In this document: in pieces, positions 1 through 10,409 of the stretch
Layout: each line of letters begins with the position of its first letter
Position numbering within the stretch: position 1 is the first letter of the stretch
NCBI RefSeq assembly: GCF_010093535.1
Contig: NW_022985173.1
Location: 167,919 to 231,918, forward strand
DNA length: 64,000 bases
Reading direction: 5' to 3'
Source: Lindgomyces ingoldianus
Taxonomy: Eukaryota; Ascomycota; Dothideomycetes; Pleosporales; Lindgomycetaceae
The notes under the pieces: generated by a model
Told to the model about the DNA's origin: nothing
What the model saw: only the letters and a program-made list of their open reading frames with translations
The model's database searches: none
Program-made: the position numbers and the translations under genes

Positions 1-2
1 AT

Positions 3-383
3 CGAGTACAAAGAGACGCACAAGAGAAAATGGACAGAGCTGCAGAGGATTTGGCAGGTCTTGGGAGAGAACTTCGATACACGCAGCAAGTTGTTGCGGG
101 CGAGCTTGCTAGCTGGCAGGAAGGCAGAGTAAATATGGGACGCAAATCTCTCAAAGCCCTGGCTAAAAAGATGGTTGTCACTGAGAGGGCAAGGCTAGAG
201 AGTATGAGAAGAGCTGTTCGAGAATTAGGGATTGGGATGCCAAGGAAACCCAGTAGCCAAGCCAGCTCAAGCCAATCAGCCAATTCCAGGGACATTTGCG
301 AGACTGAGGCGGAAGCTGAGTGTGGCCGAATTGAGCATGTCATCGATGAGGAAGATCTAGGAGAAGGTGTCTATAGCGACTAG
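3..383 (+). CDS. C-terminal part of a gene cut by the window edge (possibly sorting-nexin/BAR-like)
   Basis: The frame is open from the left border and ends at a TAG at 381-383; the first ATG inside it (30) need not be the true start. About 126 residues are visible. The first ~80 are highly charged and helical (GRELRYTQQVV, ELASWQEG, RARLESMRRAVRELGI), as in the last coiled-coil helices of a BAR or sorting-nexin C-terminus in fungi. A Ser/Gln-rich linker and an acidic tail (HVIDEEDLGEG) follow. The sorting-nexin assignment is from memory of the helix pattern, not from a catalytic motif, so it is tentative. The rest of the gene lies upstream of the window. Confidence 0.45.
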   Translation, partial: RVQRDAQEKMDRAAEDLAGLGRELRYTQQVVAGELASWQEGRVNMGRKSLKALAKKMVVTERARLESMRRAVRELGIGMPRKPSSQASSSQSANSRDICETEAEAECGRIEHVIDEEDLGEGVYSD

Positions 384-390
384 GATGTCA

Positions 391-1281
391 CTAAAGATGT
401 GCGCCTACTGCCGCCGAATGGGGAAGGCCAGTAATGATTTTCTTCGATTTTTGTTCATATATTTGGAGTTGTTTGAATAGACTAGGTACAAAGGAACCAG
501 GGGTTTGAAAGCCTTCTGAAGCACGCATCAGCGGTGGCGCGCAGGCGCAATATGTTCCATCTGGTCTCAAGCTACGAATATAGCGGGAAGAGATATTGTA
601 ATATACCAATCTTCATATCTGGTCTTTAGAATCCAATTACCCATTTTCAATCACTCCTGCAGTGGGTCAGATCAGGTTTACAGCTTCCACAACCCCGAAA
701 CAGCAAGCATTTCTTGTTCCGACCGTAAAGGTGTTGGTAACGGCCTCTAGAATCAACTTGAACTTTACCTTATGGTGCAGAGGCCATTCTTCAGACCAAT
801 CGTAAGGCTGAACAAGGTACCGTGAAAGTCGACATGGGCCTGGCCTATTATTACTATCAAATAATTACCTAGCCGAAATTCTCGTCTAGTATGAAAATGA
901 AATGGGCGATATGGAATTCTACATAAGGTATTAACGGGACATTTAGATCGAGTTTCTACGTTTCGAGTAGCTTTAATCGCCGTTGGGTGGAAGTTCTAAC
1001 ATTCAACTTTCCTTCTCCTCTTTTGCTTCCGTTCGTTTCCTTTAATTATCTCAATCGGTTTTCAAAATTGCTCGTTTTCGATTCTTCTAGCCGGCACTAG
1101 TACAATGGCTTCTTCGCGACATTGGCGCTGTGTCTGGGTTTGATCAAGTAGGCATGAAACCGAATTTTTGGTATACGAAGCTAATATAAGATCCAGATAA
1201 CAGCATTATAAAATCTATTATGGACACCGGGCTGAACCAACTTTGCGATTTGGTTACATGATCGCTCAATGATAGCCACAG
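391..1281. other. Intergenic, AT-rich, no gene seen
   Basis: About 900 bp with only short open frames and many TA-containing stops. I see no domain, tRNA or repeat. It lies between the truncated left-hand gene and a decayed hydrolase. Confidence 0.5.
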
Positions 1282-2010
1282 TTGGTTGAGTTTATAAGCA
1301 TGCAGAGCTGCAGGCTCGGACACCCCTCACGCTACCGTCTGGCTGCCAATTGGCCTCCCGCGGCTACAAACTTCACATGCGGTCTTTGGGAAGTCAGTTG
1401 TCAAGTCGGTATATCGGGAGCTCTTTCTCACCCTAGTAGGTCCTACTACATTACGAAGACACAAGCGCAAGAAACAACAATAATTGATTTCATGAAGAAG
1501 ACGTCCTTTAACCAATCAGTAGAAGACATAATAATAAATCCTGGATGTCCCAGAAACTCAGGAGTCGATTTCGTTCTCAAAGGCGCACCGCTCTCCGAAC
1601 AAGTCTTCGGCTCCCAATACAATGTCATCGGTTTCGACCCACGAGGCGTGAACAACGGTGGATTAGCCTTAACATGTTTCCCCGAAAGTGAAGCCGCGCA
1701 GACCGTCTTCGGTTCCATACTCGGTCTGCCTATTGATTCCCACTTTTCTACCGGCATTGCAGAAGTATATGAGCTTGCTGGTAGGTAGGGACATTGGTAC
1801 ATACGAGCCAGCTAGAATATCGAAGCTTAATACGGGAATACGCCTGCTGTTGTAGCAGACCTTCTCCACTTCATTGAATACCGTGCTGCATGCCGTGGCA
1901 AGAAAGTCGAGAATGCTAAGTTCTGGTATTACGGGTTATCATATGGCTCCCTAGTTGAGACTACACTTGCAAGTATTTACTCATCACTGTTAAAAGATGA
2001 GATTCAAGTA
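1282..2010 (+). pseudogene. Broken alpha/beta-hydrolase (TAP-like, S33 peptidase family)
   Basis: Family hallmarks are recognisable but scattered over two frames with stops. The oxyanion-hole segment reads NPGCPRNSGVDFVL at about 1540-1580, where the family has NPGGPGGSG. A strand and turn YNVIGFDPRGVN follow at about 1618-1650, then LTCFPESEAA. In another frame, LLHFIEYRAACRGKK leads to the nucleophile elbow YGLSYGS (GxSxG) at 1921-1950. A frame change near 1785-1860 separates the halves, and the C-terminal part with the catalytic Asp/His and lid is absent. Loss of the oxyanion glycines, the frame break and the truncation all indicate a dead gene. Intact relatives are tripeptidyl-aminopeptidase-like serine hydrolases. 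Confidence 0.7.
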
Positions 2011-2412
2011 TAGTTAGGGTAGATATCGTGCGGAATCCCAATCTTCATGGCAAATCGGCAGGCTACTGGCGCCCTGCACGGCTAGCAAATGTTACGAGCG
2101 ACAAAACGGCGGTACTATCGATGGAACAAGAAACAGTTCCTTACATGAGGATCCCCATCAACTATTTCTACTTTTTAACACCCCAAACGCCGACAAAGAC
2201 AGTTAAGGAAAGAGAGAGCGAGGAAGAGAAGGAACTATCGCACGGTTAGAGCTGATAGAGAGAGGTTCCCAGTATAGAGGAAAGGGGTCAATTAGGTGAT
2301 GAGCCAAGCTAGGTTGATTGAGCTATAGTGTAGGGTTGAGGTGCTCGGGAGAGCTCTAAGATAGATATAGCGTACAAAGATGCGTTAGCCCTAAATAGGT
2401 TACTAGCACAAC
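2011..2412. other. Intergenic, no gene seen
   Basis: About 400 bp between the hydrolase fossil and the 3' end of the CorA-like gene. It contains a purine-rich run (aaagagagagcgaggaagag, about 2209-2230). A 73-codon open frame here resembles nothing I know. Confidence 0.4.
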
Positions 2413-5205
2413 TCAAAATCCCACATTAACCGACCCCAGGGTAACGTGCAAGAAGAACCTCAACAAAACCAACAACATTAGCCAAACGAGTATGACTATG
2501 ACTATAATTGCCCAGAGCGGCAAGAGCAAGGCACGAATTACATCCCTGACGAAGGCCAGCGGATGCCATTTCCACCCTGCTCTCTTCATGAATTCGCTAC
2601 CTCTACTTTTGTACAGATTGTACTGGTCCATCGGAAACTGTAGCTCCGGGACCAAGTAGCAAAACGCGATTGTTTCCGGGATCTCGCAAAATATCCATTT
2701 AATAAGGTAGAAAAAACTGTCGAGTTTGGGAAAGCGAGTTTTGAAGTCATTAAGTGAGTGACGCGGAGGAAGACACATATTGCTATGAGGTTTTAAGGCT
2801 TGGAGATACCGAACGAGCCGTGGCTTTTTTTTCCTTGGCCCAGAAGGAGGTGTGACTTTTAATGGATCGATTAAGGCTTCCGGAATGATATCTTCAGACG
2901 AAGCCGAGGCTTCTGGCGATATTGGGGGCTCGATTGGAGCAGTAGCTTTCCGAGTAGAAGCCCTGAAAGCAGCTGTACGAATTGACTGGAGTCTACACAG
3001 TATTACGCGATAAATGTTGGGAGATAGTGTAAGGATCAGCAGCACAGCGAGGACGACAAAGAAGGATGCGAATGAGGCCGAATTGGGTAAAACACTCATA
3101 CTGTAAATTGACTAGCGAAAGGTCAGAAAGAAAACTGAATAGAAAGGCAGTTTGATGTACGAACAGAAGCTGCTGTCAGAGGTAGATAAAGCGTTGCTAG
3201 GTACGCTAACACTTTTAGTCGTTGGCCTTGTTGCAAGGCAGTGCGCCCTTCTAGAACAGCAGTCGCGCTATGCAACTACACAGTGTCAGCTTAATATGCT
3301 TTCGGGATGAGTGGTTGTCTCCTACAGCAGCACGCTGCACACACGTTAGCTGACCGGAATCTCATTATTAAGTGGAGATGCTTACGCTTTCTTGCGCTCT
3401 TTTGTTCAATCCTTCGATCTGAGCTCGCAGTTCTCTCAAGGAAAAGATCTCCTCGTGCATTTCGCGTGTCCAGTGTTCTACACCTGATTCCTCCTGTGGG
3501 TGTACAATACTTCTTAAATCCTTCATCTGGCCACTATTGAGCTTCTTCATGAATCGAAAAGTAGAATCGAGTGAGTCTTTAAGCTCACTGCATCCTTGGA
3601 TCGTGCGATGATACGTATTGGATTTGGTAAAATGTTGGTCATCAAAAAGCCCATCTATATCACACGACTGCAGCTCATGTCTGAGAAAGTCGCATATTGA
3701 TTCGGCATTATCCCGTTGCGTGATAAGTGCGGCGGTTATGCCACGAATGAATTGGGAGATTGGAGTGAGATGCCTGTCCAGCTCTCGGTCAAAATGTTGT
3801 CGAGGGTAGTTGACCATGAGTACTGTCCAAAGGCCCTGTGGTGATTTTAGTAACTGAGTCTCCTCTTCTCGGCTAGTGGACTCTTCAGGGATCACAAGAG
3901 TCATTAAGGTGGACGAAGAGGCCTTATAGAGAAAATAGTTCTTAGTATTATCGCCGGGCTTCTCATGATTCAACGATAAAAGCGGAGTTCGATCAATGTC
4001 GATTTGCCGTTCAGCTGGATTATCCACAGCAGACATGGTTAGATATGTGAGGTGGAACGACATGGACACTCTTCGATAGTGCTTTTGGTGCTGCTCCTAT
4101 TTTCTATGTAAGTGCTAGGAGAAATGGACATAGATAAGGGATCCGACTTACTACGCCAATTTCCGGTGCGGAAGTAGGTTGCCAATGATATGGAGTAGCC
4201 ATTGTCGATTTAAGATTGAGATGTCGTTCAATGAAATTACGAATGTATGCCTTGTCTTCATTTTGCAGCCGGATGCAGAGAGCATGTACCCATAATAAGA
4301 CTGCACGCTCATTATGTGATTGGCACTCTTTGACGCATCTATGATTTATTAGTCTCATTTCTTGTTCCAGTGATGCACTTACATGACACGACCTCGGGAA
4401 GGACTCACTGGATCTTTCCCTTTCGATGTAGCCATATCCGCGCCGATCTTAGACCTTGGTGAGTAAATTACGCACATTTGTTTTTAATTTAGCTCTGGTT
4501 TACCTTAGAGAAGAAAAAATGACCATTGACTTGTCCATTTTGCTGCATGGCTGGGGTACTTTGTAGTTTCCCATCTGCACACAGAACTTCCTCCACCGAC
4601 GAATGGATGAGCAGGTCGTTCAGCATCTCTTGGCTACACCTTGCCAAATGGCTGCGAATGACTGTTTCCAGCTTCTTAAAAGGGGTGACAACGAGCTTAT
4701 TATCCCAGTCGTGAAGGTTTTTGTGGGTAGCAATATCATCAAGAATTTCCTTTACGACATCTTTGACGCTGCGCTGTGATGCTCCGTAGTGCATTTCATA
4801 ATCCATGCCCTTTTCTTCCTCAGTCGTCGTGACATTAGTTATTGTCGCATCTTGCCGTAGCTCAGCCTTGTAGCCATCCGACTGCTTCTCGTTTCCTGTG
4901 TTGATTGTGGATGTCTGGGTGATATATAATGGACCAGGATCAGATAATTCCTCCTCAGAATCATTGCTCGCGGTTTCCTCTATTTGTTTCGGTATATTTC
5001 CAGCAGTTGTAAAAGGCTGAGCTCTGTGTGCAGGACCAGGGCTATCTTGAAGGAAATTATGAAAATCGTCTCGCGCGTTCGACAATGACTGCGATGGGGG
5101 GAGAAAAGACATATTCGTACCTCTAAGTTTTGAAAAGAAGGTTCCTTTTTCCAATGTAAAAAAGAAAATCCGAAGTTGGAGCCTAGTATCGGTAAGCATG
5201 GACAT
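2413..5205 (-). CDS. CorA-like integral membrane protein, six exons
   Basis: Assembled from splice signals: exons 5205-4504, 4447-4383, 4338-4152, 4096-3386, 3275-3165 and 3111-2413, all in phase, giving 824 aa. A start at the second Met near 5112 (MSFLPPSQ) would give about 793 aa. The last 300 residues follow the fungal CorA-like pattern: a helical region (SLRELRAQIEGLNKRAQES), then LEGRTALQQGQRLKVLAYL, a first membrane helix ending LPLTAASSIYSMSVLPN, and a second (FASFFVVLAVLLILTL). YSMS stands where Mg2+ channels have YGMN, so transport of Mg2+ is doubtful. A further hydrophobic segment (AIIVIVILVWLMLLVLL) lies near the C-terminus. The N-terminal 400 residues are acidic and unrecognised. 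The donor of exon 5 (gttcgt) is weak. Exon borders are inferred. Confidence 0.65.
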
Positions 5206-5797
5206 GGTGAGGTGAGGCTGAGTCCTCTTCCAAGACTTTTCATTGGCAATGCAAGATTAGCCTCGCGACTCTCCATCCAGTAAATCCCCCTCAAACGCTC
5301 AGTCGCATCGAATTCGACTAAACATCATACCTAAACCTTCAGGATTCATTGGCAACTCGGCGCTGAAGTCTAGTACCTGCAGCTACTCTACCGGCTTCCG
5401 TTCAGCCCTCAACAGAGGCTTCATCCATCATCGCAATAGTCGATGCAAACAAATTACACTCAGAGAGCTCATGTAGGGCTGTAATATATAGGCATGAGAG
5501 TTGAATTCGATCATTTTAAAAGATGGACATTATCTCTGGCATAGAATCTGCTCAACATCGACTCGCGCCTCACAGATGCGATGCTCGCCAGAAACGGCAG
5601 GCTTGGGTGAAGTAACCGCGAAATGGACTGAAATAGTATTACACTCACTAATTTCTTCGCAAAACCCTTTACAGAATGGCCCAGATGAGTATAGGCTATC
5701 TCTTGCTAAGTTAAGGCTCCTGGCTGAAGGTCGATTAGATGATATCTTGTTGACCCTAGGAGCACTGCCATTGGTAGAACATTTCTCAGGAATTTTA
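5206..5797. other. Intergenic, with an unrecognised plus-strand open frame
   Basis: A plus-strand frame at about 5501-5908 is open for 135 codons but matches no family I know. It runs into the antisense of the NLR C-terminus, so I do not call it a gene. Confidence 0.35.
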
Positions 5798-7290
5798 CAA
5801 CATAAATGTTCCAACACTGTGGGATGCTTTACATTCAACCTTGCATATCCACGCCTTTCCTCTTCTAGTACCAATACCAGCCACCTTCTCGGATACTGTC
5901 GAACATGATGGTAGATACTCTAATGGTAGCCATAATAATTTCTCTGGACTGTATATTATCCGAACCCCATCTTTGCTTAAAGTTAGGCCTTGATTGACTG
6001 TCAGCATCCTAGATCTTGATTGTGTCGTCATTTAGCTCTGACGCCAGCCGGGTTAGGTCAGGAAAGAACGCTGCTGATTTGACGCTATTCCAGTGGCCCT
6101 CGAGTGTCTGGAGGCACGAGGCACCGTTAATATCCCAGATCTTGATTGTATAGTCATCTGGACCTGACACTAACCGGGTTGAGTCGGGAGAGAAGGCCGC
6201 GGCCCGACCGAGCTCGAATAGACCTCAACCGTGTTACGGCACGTCCCCGCTGCCGCTTCTTACGCCGTACTGCGCTGTCGCTAGATGTTGAGGTGACCAG
6301 CTGCCTGTCTGGTACGAAGGCCACGGCCCTGACCCAGCTCAAATGGTCCTTAAGCGTGCTGTGGCAGGCGTCCTAATCTGCTTCTCTCTTTAATAACATC
6401 TCTACCTAATTTAGAACCCGGCACATAACAGTCTGCCGTATCCTACTTGTCTCTGGCGCAAACACCTGTGCTAAGGAATAGATGTGTAGTGGAGCGTTCG
6501 CGAGTATAGACTGAAACCGCAACACAAGTCGCTTCGCGTCACAAAGAAAGCGTGAAATAGCGCCTTTAACGAACTACATTGTAGATAAGTATAACACTAA
6601 TAAGGAATTTTATAGGGGCTCTTACTTCTGTAAGTGCTGATAGCCACTTAAGTGGGCATATTTTCTTAACTCTCGCATAAGGCGCATGGCGTTAAGGCAA
6701 TTGTAGGCCTTCCTGTACCAGCCATCCTTGTTAGCCAGAATATAGGTTTGACACCCTTGTTCTTAGCCTATTCTGTGATACTATGCAGTAAATCGATGTG
6801 GGTATTTTGTAGGCATCGTTCGTTGTGTTCCTCTATATGGGAGTTGAAGGAAGCGACTTTCGCGGTAGGCAATTTGGCCAAGTCTACCTTCTGGCTCAAC
6901 TCAAATATAAGACCTCTATGAGTCGGGAAGCCGCTACGTCTGTCTGCAACAGAACGCAATGGATCAAGAAGTGCTAGCGTGAACGTCTGCTTGTATCTTT
7001 TCAAGCTAGAAATGATTTTTTCCATCTGCTTGCTCGTACACGGCCACTTCAGAGCTCACATACTGAGGCGCGCTCATAGCCTTCCGAGTCTTCCTAGGTT
7101 CCGGCTCTGCCTTTAGCTTTTCTAGCTGCTGAAGACATTGCTTGAGCGACGGGAACAACTCATGAGTGGTGGAGAGTTGTGCTTTGTCCCGTAACGGTTT
7201 GTATAGTAGTTGAGGCTATTGAACGAGCAGGTTAGCCTTCCTTTCCAGGAAGAAGGTGGCTAGTCCCAATTAGGAAGGATAACGGGCCTT
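5798..7290 (-). pseudogene. Decayed NACHT-WD40 NLR (HET-E/STAND type) with internal deletion
   Basis: Read on the minus strand, pieces appear in the right order. First come N-terminal helices (QCLQQLEKLKAEPEPRKTRKA, about 7090-7180). Then the fungal NACHT lead-in (KIISSLKRYKQTFTLAL, HIEEHNERCLQNTHIDLLHS). The P-loop follows at 6696-6744, reading FWLTRMAGTGRPTIA where the family has GMAGTGKST. A WD40 blade with DDYTIKIWDINGA lies at 6121-6180, and the usual tail (LLWLPLEYLPSCSTVSEKV) at about 5870-5950. A stop sits just before the P-loop (TAG where the family has Trp), the Walker Lys is Arg, several frames are used, and most of NACHT plus most WD40 blades are missing. Intact relatives are STAND receptors in heterokaryon incompatibility and non-self recognition. 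Confidence 0.8.
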
Positions 7291-8195
7291 GCTTAGAAGG
7301 TCTTAGCAGCACTAATTAAATTTAAAGGGAAAAACCACGCAGCAGAAGTAATTTTAACACCCCTAACCGCGTCATCTTTAATCACAATAGAGAAAAAAGA
7401 AGACTAGATTAAGCATGTAGCAGAGCAAAATAATTACTTAAAGCTTAAAAACGTAGAACAACAAAGCTTTTTAGTTATTTAATTTTCTACCAATCAGATT
7501 AATAACCGGCTTATATCCAGACCAATAGGAGAGAGGGCTTGGCGGTAGAGATAGTGTAATATTTGATGATGATTGATGCTTAGAAAGTCAGCGACTGCGC
7601 CACGCCCGGCGGCACCATGAAGTGGCAAAGCTCTCACCCCTCATTGTGGCTGATTCATATAGTCAACTAGAGCGTTTTTGTGATCCTCGGGTGGTGCAAG
7701 CTGGTAATGTCTCTGCTAAGTGCGACAGGGGGCTATCGTAGAGTAAATTTCTGCTGCGTGCAAAACCTGGAAGCCGAGCGTGTACGCCACTGTATAAGGC
7801 TTTTGTTTGTGTTTCTCATCGTTGGTCCTTTGTTCAACGGGTGGCGAGGATTGAGTGGAGGACCCAGCGCGTTTCGACGTGTCGCAAGTTAAGCGCTCAG
7901 CCACAGGACGGCCTCAGACCAAGACGACAAAGATCAACGATTGGAGCAAGTTTCTTTGAGCGTAGATCCTTCCACCCCTTGTTAATTGTGCGTGCAAGGC
8001 TTTATTTAGAAGGATGATGACATACTCGCCAGTAGGTTGGGCAAGAGGCTGTGGTACTTTTCTCAACTTCACTCCTTCCTTCGGCTTCTCGGACAGCCTT
8101 TCCTACATTTCCTTCAATTTTGGCATTTAGCTCTTGAGAAGATATCTATTTTCATTAGCCTGTATCTTCAAGCGTTCTATCGCGCACCTACGGCC
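7291..8195. other. AT-rich intergenic region, no gene seen
   Basis: 7291-7560 is markedly AT-rich with many TA dinucleotides, as expected for mutated repeat DNA. I see no terminal repeats or transposase/reverse-transcriptase motif. The rest is the upstream region of the membrane-protein gene at 8196. Confidence 0.4.
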
Positions 8196-9214
8196 ATGTT
8201 CGACACAGGAAATTGCTCAGTGGTCCCAAGCTCCACGCCAACAGATGCAGGCGTCGCCGGTGCTGGTGTAAGGCTCCCATTTCCCCACCCTCTCAACTTG
8301 TAATAGCTAACAAAGACCAGGTCCTCCTCTCTTTTATAATTACAAACTGTCTCTCCCTCTTCCTCTCTGCCATCATCATTCTCCTCGGCCTACGTAAATC
8401 CACATCTGCTCCAATATTTCGGAAACTACTTCTCTCCTTCTCCGACCAGCAGATCATCACCGGAATCGGCATCCAATCCGTCGGTCTTGCGAAAATGAAA
8501 ACAATGGTTCCCTACCATTTCTTCATCATCTGGCTCCTATCCCTGCTCTCGACTGCCACGAATTTGTCGACGTTAATAGCACTTGTAAACGATTTTAAGC
8601 GAGACTGGGTGCTTCGCTGGTTACGGCAGTTTCTCATGTTTATCAACCTCGTACTACAGATAGTCAGCAGTATCTTCGTCCTGCAATCCGTGATGAAGAA
8701 CCTCGAGCCTCGCTTACCGATCGGCTGTGTCTGGGAAGTCTCATCGCGAGGAAAGGCTTCCAACGCTGCACTCTCGCTCGTCGGAACAATCGCCGTAATC
8801 GCAGGGAACGTCATTGTCTTCTCGTTTTCGACTTGGTACCTGCACAACCGGCAGAATCCGAAATGGCTTAAGACCGTGCAAGTCGTGGGGCTCGTCACGT
8901 TGATAGCTATGGGTATTGGCGCCACAGTGCGCGTGGTTCTGGTGTCGCAGGCTTTCGGTCATCCTCCAGAATCAGTGAGATTGGTTGGAACGGGTGAGAA
9001 GGATTGGAGCTTCGGACAGCTGTTGCCACTTTTGTTGCTTTCACTGCCGCTTATCAATACCGTGGAAATCATCAGAGGGGAAACGAAGACGCCACCTTCC
9101 GCTGTGGATGACGATACTACGCCGCTCTTCGATGGGGAGTTGGGCCCACAAAAACCAACGGAGTATCAGCCGAACCCTATGTGGGGGAGTCGAAATAATT
9201 TGGTAGGAAAATGA
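8196..9214 (+). CDS. Fungal multi-pass integral membrane protein, function unknown
   Basis: Two exons, 8196-8267 and 8321-9214, with a 53-nt intron (gtaagg...accag), give 321 aa. The short first exon encodes MFDTGNCSVVPSSTPTDAGV. The join reads GAGVLLSF and runs straight into the first membrane helix. About six or seven hydrophobic segments follow, e.g. SLFLSAIIILLGL, FFIIWLLSLLSTATNL, ALSLVGTIAVIAGNVIVF, VGLVTLIAMGIGATVRVVLV and LLPLLLLSLPLINTV. The early motif FSDQQIITGIGIQSVG is shared with a large family of uncharacterised fungal membrane proteins. The C-terminal ~50 residues are hydrophilic. I cannot name a substrate or partner. Confidence 0.85.
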
Positions 9215-9654
9215 GGCTAATGGTTCTTCCTGACTGAACCCTATGGCTTGTTCTCGTTCGCATGCCGTGATTCTCCCCCTTGCGGCGTTGTTAGAAAGTG
9301 TATGTATTGTGACGTAGACATGAACTCAGAAGTTTGCTGAATCAAAGAAGTACCTCCTGTTTTGCATCTAAGCTTAAAGACTTGTATAGGTGGCTTAGCG
9401 TTTAGTTATCGAAAGCTATAGCATGCTATATCTGCAGTGCTTGCAGTTTATCATTTTATCTCTCAGGTGTGTAGTTTTTGGAATTATTCCTGAGGTATCT
9501 TGTAGAACTTACACGTTCAGAGAAATTTAAACAATTTTTACGGGCTTTCCCAAGCTTTCACAATGTAGAAAATAGATGCCCAAGGTTAAAGTACGCAAAA
9601 AACCCACCCCTACTCTTCGCCCTTGGTCCTCCTGGAACCCTCCCGTTTTAAAGC
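9215..9654. other. 3' flank, no gene seen
   Basis: About 440 bp of AT-rich sequence between the membrane-protein gene and the tRNA terminator. No open frame of interest. Confidence 0.4.
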
Positions 9655-9659
9655 AAAAA
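9655..9659 (-). terminator. RNA polymerase III T5 terminator of the tRNA-His unit
   Basis: On the minus strand a run of five T starts 3 nt after the discriminator base of the tRNA, as expected for a Pol III termination signal. Confidence 0.6.
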
Positions 9660-9662
9660 GAC

Positions 9663-9781
9663 TGGGGTAGCCGAGAATCGAACTTAGGAACGTTAGCCTG
9701 ATTTTGGACTCAACCTCCCAAATTACCTACCTCGGATTAACACGGCCACAACGTGTTGTGATACCATTACACTACCACCCC
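9663..9781 (-). tRNA. tRNA-His(GUG) carrying a 48-nt insertion in the T arm
   Basis: Minus strand from 9781. The 7-bp acceptor GGGGTGG pairs with CTACCCC and is followed by discriminator A. The D arm is GTGTAATGGTATCAC. The anticodon arm is ACACG-TTGTGGC-CGTGT with anticodon GTG, and the GTTGTGGCCG core is typical of eukaryotic tRNA-His. The T-stem 5' strand CCGAG (9735-9731) is separated from its loop TTCGATT and 3' strand CTCGG (9682-9671) by 48 nt (9730-9683). Removing these 48 nt restores a perfect T arm and a 71-nt tRNA including the discriminator. The insert starts GTAGGT, contains CTAAC and ends AAG, so it looks like a minimal GT-AG intron and is not at the canonical 37/38 site. An inactive, interrupted tRNA is the alternative. 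Confidence 0.75.
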
Positions 9782-10409
9782 CATTTTATTTTGGTATACC
9801 AAAAGTTGTAACTGTTTTTATATGCTTACGCCAAATTAAAAATCTATTATTTTGCAAGAAATAGAGAAAAGGCGAGTAATGGTACATGCAGGTTTAGGAG
9901 TTGGTGTGTTGAGTTTCTGTTGTTCACAAGGTATGGTTGGATTCGGGAGTGGCCGGTGGGTCGGAGGTGATGACTTGGTCTCTTTTTATGACTCTTTGAT
10001 CATGGTCCTGACTTAGCTTGGACATCTACGCGGATACATGTGACTCAAGATAACACATTGATATAAAGTTGGAATAGGGTATAGAATTCAATGTAGGACA
10101 GTAGAACAGAGTAACTACCTTACGCGGACCCGGACGACACTGTGCATGTCAAAGGCATGGTAGTGTGAACTAAACTTCTAAGATGATATCTCTCGATACC
10201 GAAACTACGAGCCCAAACCCCAGTGTGAAAGGATGAGAGAAAAGAGAATAGCCAAACTTCCCCATAATACACTCCAAACTCCTACAATGCTCCGCATTCC
10301 CAAATCCCCGCCAATGCTATGTAATGCGATGCCATGCTCACCAAATCGTAAGAGTTAGAAATAAGCAGAATATGAACCATAGATCGGAATGGTGCTAAGA
10401 AAACGACCA
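9782..10409. other. Intergenic, no gene seen
   Basis: About 630 bp upstream of the tRNA and downstream of the E2 gene. No supported feature. Confidence 0.4.

Noticed and set aside
7300..7560. AT-rich block considered as a transposon remnant
   Set aside because: No terminal repeats, target-site duplication or transposase/reverse-transcriptase motif could be found.
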